Virus record (IMG/VR): IMGVR_UViG_3300009083_000004
Span: 1 to 37,692 of that record
Length of the DNA: 37,692 nt
Origin: a virus
Strand: one strand, 5' to 3'
The number at the start of each line of letters is the position of its first letter. Positions within the stretch are counted from its first letter, which is position 1. The notes under the pieces were generated by a model, which was not told the DNA's origin, did not search any database, and saw only the letters and a list, made by a program, of their open reading frames with translations. Shown piece after piece: positions 37,418 through 37,692 of this stretch. The translations under genes were made by a program, and so were the position numbers.

Positions 37418-37692
37418 ATGGGTTGCCTCATCAGCATCGAGCAGGAAATCGAAACCATCCGCTTCGTCGATTTCCCCAACAGACCGAAGAGCGTCGAGAA
37501 GGTCGTCCGCATCGACAATCTCATCATGGCGCGCATCAACTCCACGACGGCCGCCACCAACCGGGTGAACAAGAACTTCGCCTATCTGCCGGATTCAAGC
37601 CGGATGGATGATGTTGTCCGTGGCTTGTTTTTGCTGGGGATGATCTCGGAGTCGGCGATGGAGTCGCACATCGCGCACTGCAAGGCACGAGG
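37418..37692 (+). CDS. Uncharacterised early protein, N-terminal part (cut by window edge)
   Basis: From ATG 37418-37420, two bases after the MazG-like stop, a frame of 91 codons is still open at the window end. It reads MGCLISIEQEIETIRFVDFP, NRPKSVEKVVRIDNLIMARI, ATNRVNKNFAYLPDSSRMDD and GLFLLGMISESAMESHIAHC. Helical, family not recognised. AAGG about ten bases ahead is the likely ribosome site. Confidence 0.65.
   Translation, partial: MGCLISIEQEIETIRFVDFPNRPKSVEKVVRIDNLIMARINSTTAATNRVNKNFAYLPDSSRMDDVVRGLFLLGMISESAMESHIAHCKAR

Overview
The window is a 37.7 kb piece of a tailed-phage genome (free phage or prophage) with a contractile tail. High GC, frequent overlapping starts and stops, and the gene content suggest a proteobacterial host, probably an alphaproteobacterium; the host is inference. 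No integrase, att site, tRNA or host flank is visible, so lifestyle cannot be decided.

Region 1 (about 28280 down to 1, minus strand) is one long late block. It begins with a dNMP kinase-like protein and a small coiled-coil protein. A lambda-type head and packaging set follows: Nu1, a small Cys-rich protein, terminase A, a frameshifted HTH gene, gpW, portal, S49 protease with an internal scaffold start, decoration protein, major capsid, an FI-like protein and an FII-like joining protein. A P2-type tail and baseplate set comes next: a completion-like protein, V, W/gp25, J, I, an unknown, a DUF4815-like protein, three fibre-region genes, sheath, tube, E with a frameshifted E', tape measure, U, X and D. 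Lysis comes last: a membrane-tailed amidase, overlapping i- and o-spanins, a small membrane protein, and a metallophosphoesterase cut by the window edge. The block is a lambda head joined to a P2 tail.

Region 2 (28281-28988) is a divergent control region with leader hairpins, short direct repeats and two possible tiny ORFs. Region 3 (28989-32295, plus strand) is an accessory cassette built around the antirestriction protein ArdA, with at least seven small uncharacterised genes and a compact run of stem-loops at 31100-31166 that looks like a structured RNA. Region 4 (34721 down to 32343, minus strand) encodes a two-headed winged-helix protein, a VRR-NUC nuclease, a conserved unknown and two small proteins, ending at an A/T palindrome facing the cassette.

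Region 5 (34722-35178) is a non-coding divergent region with an AT-rich core between matching G-tract and C-tract arms, an unusual two-tier inverted repeat that may be an origin or control element. Region 6 (35179-37692, plus strand) is an early operon: winged-helix regulator, Zn-finger protein (frameshifted), a gene with an in-frame amber codon, a small protein, a membrane-anchored MazG-like protein and a partial gene.

The best candidates for something new are the ArdA-centred cassette with its structured RNA, the symmetric G/AT/C element at 34757-34934, the amber-interrupted gene at 35858-36418, and the RBS-masking hairpins in front of the endolysin and sheath genes.
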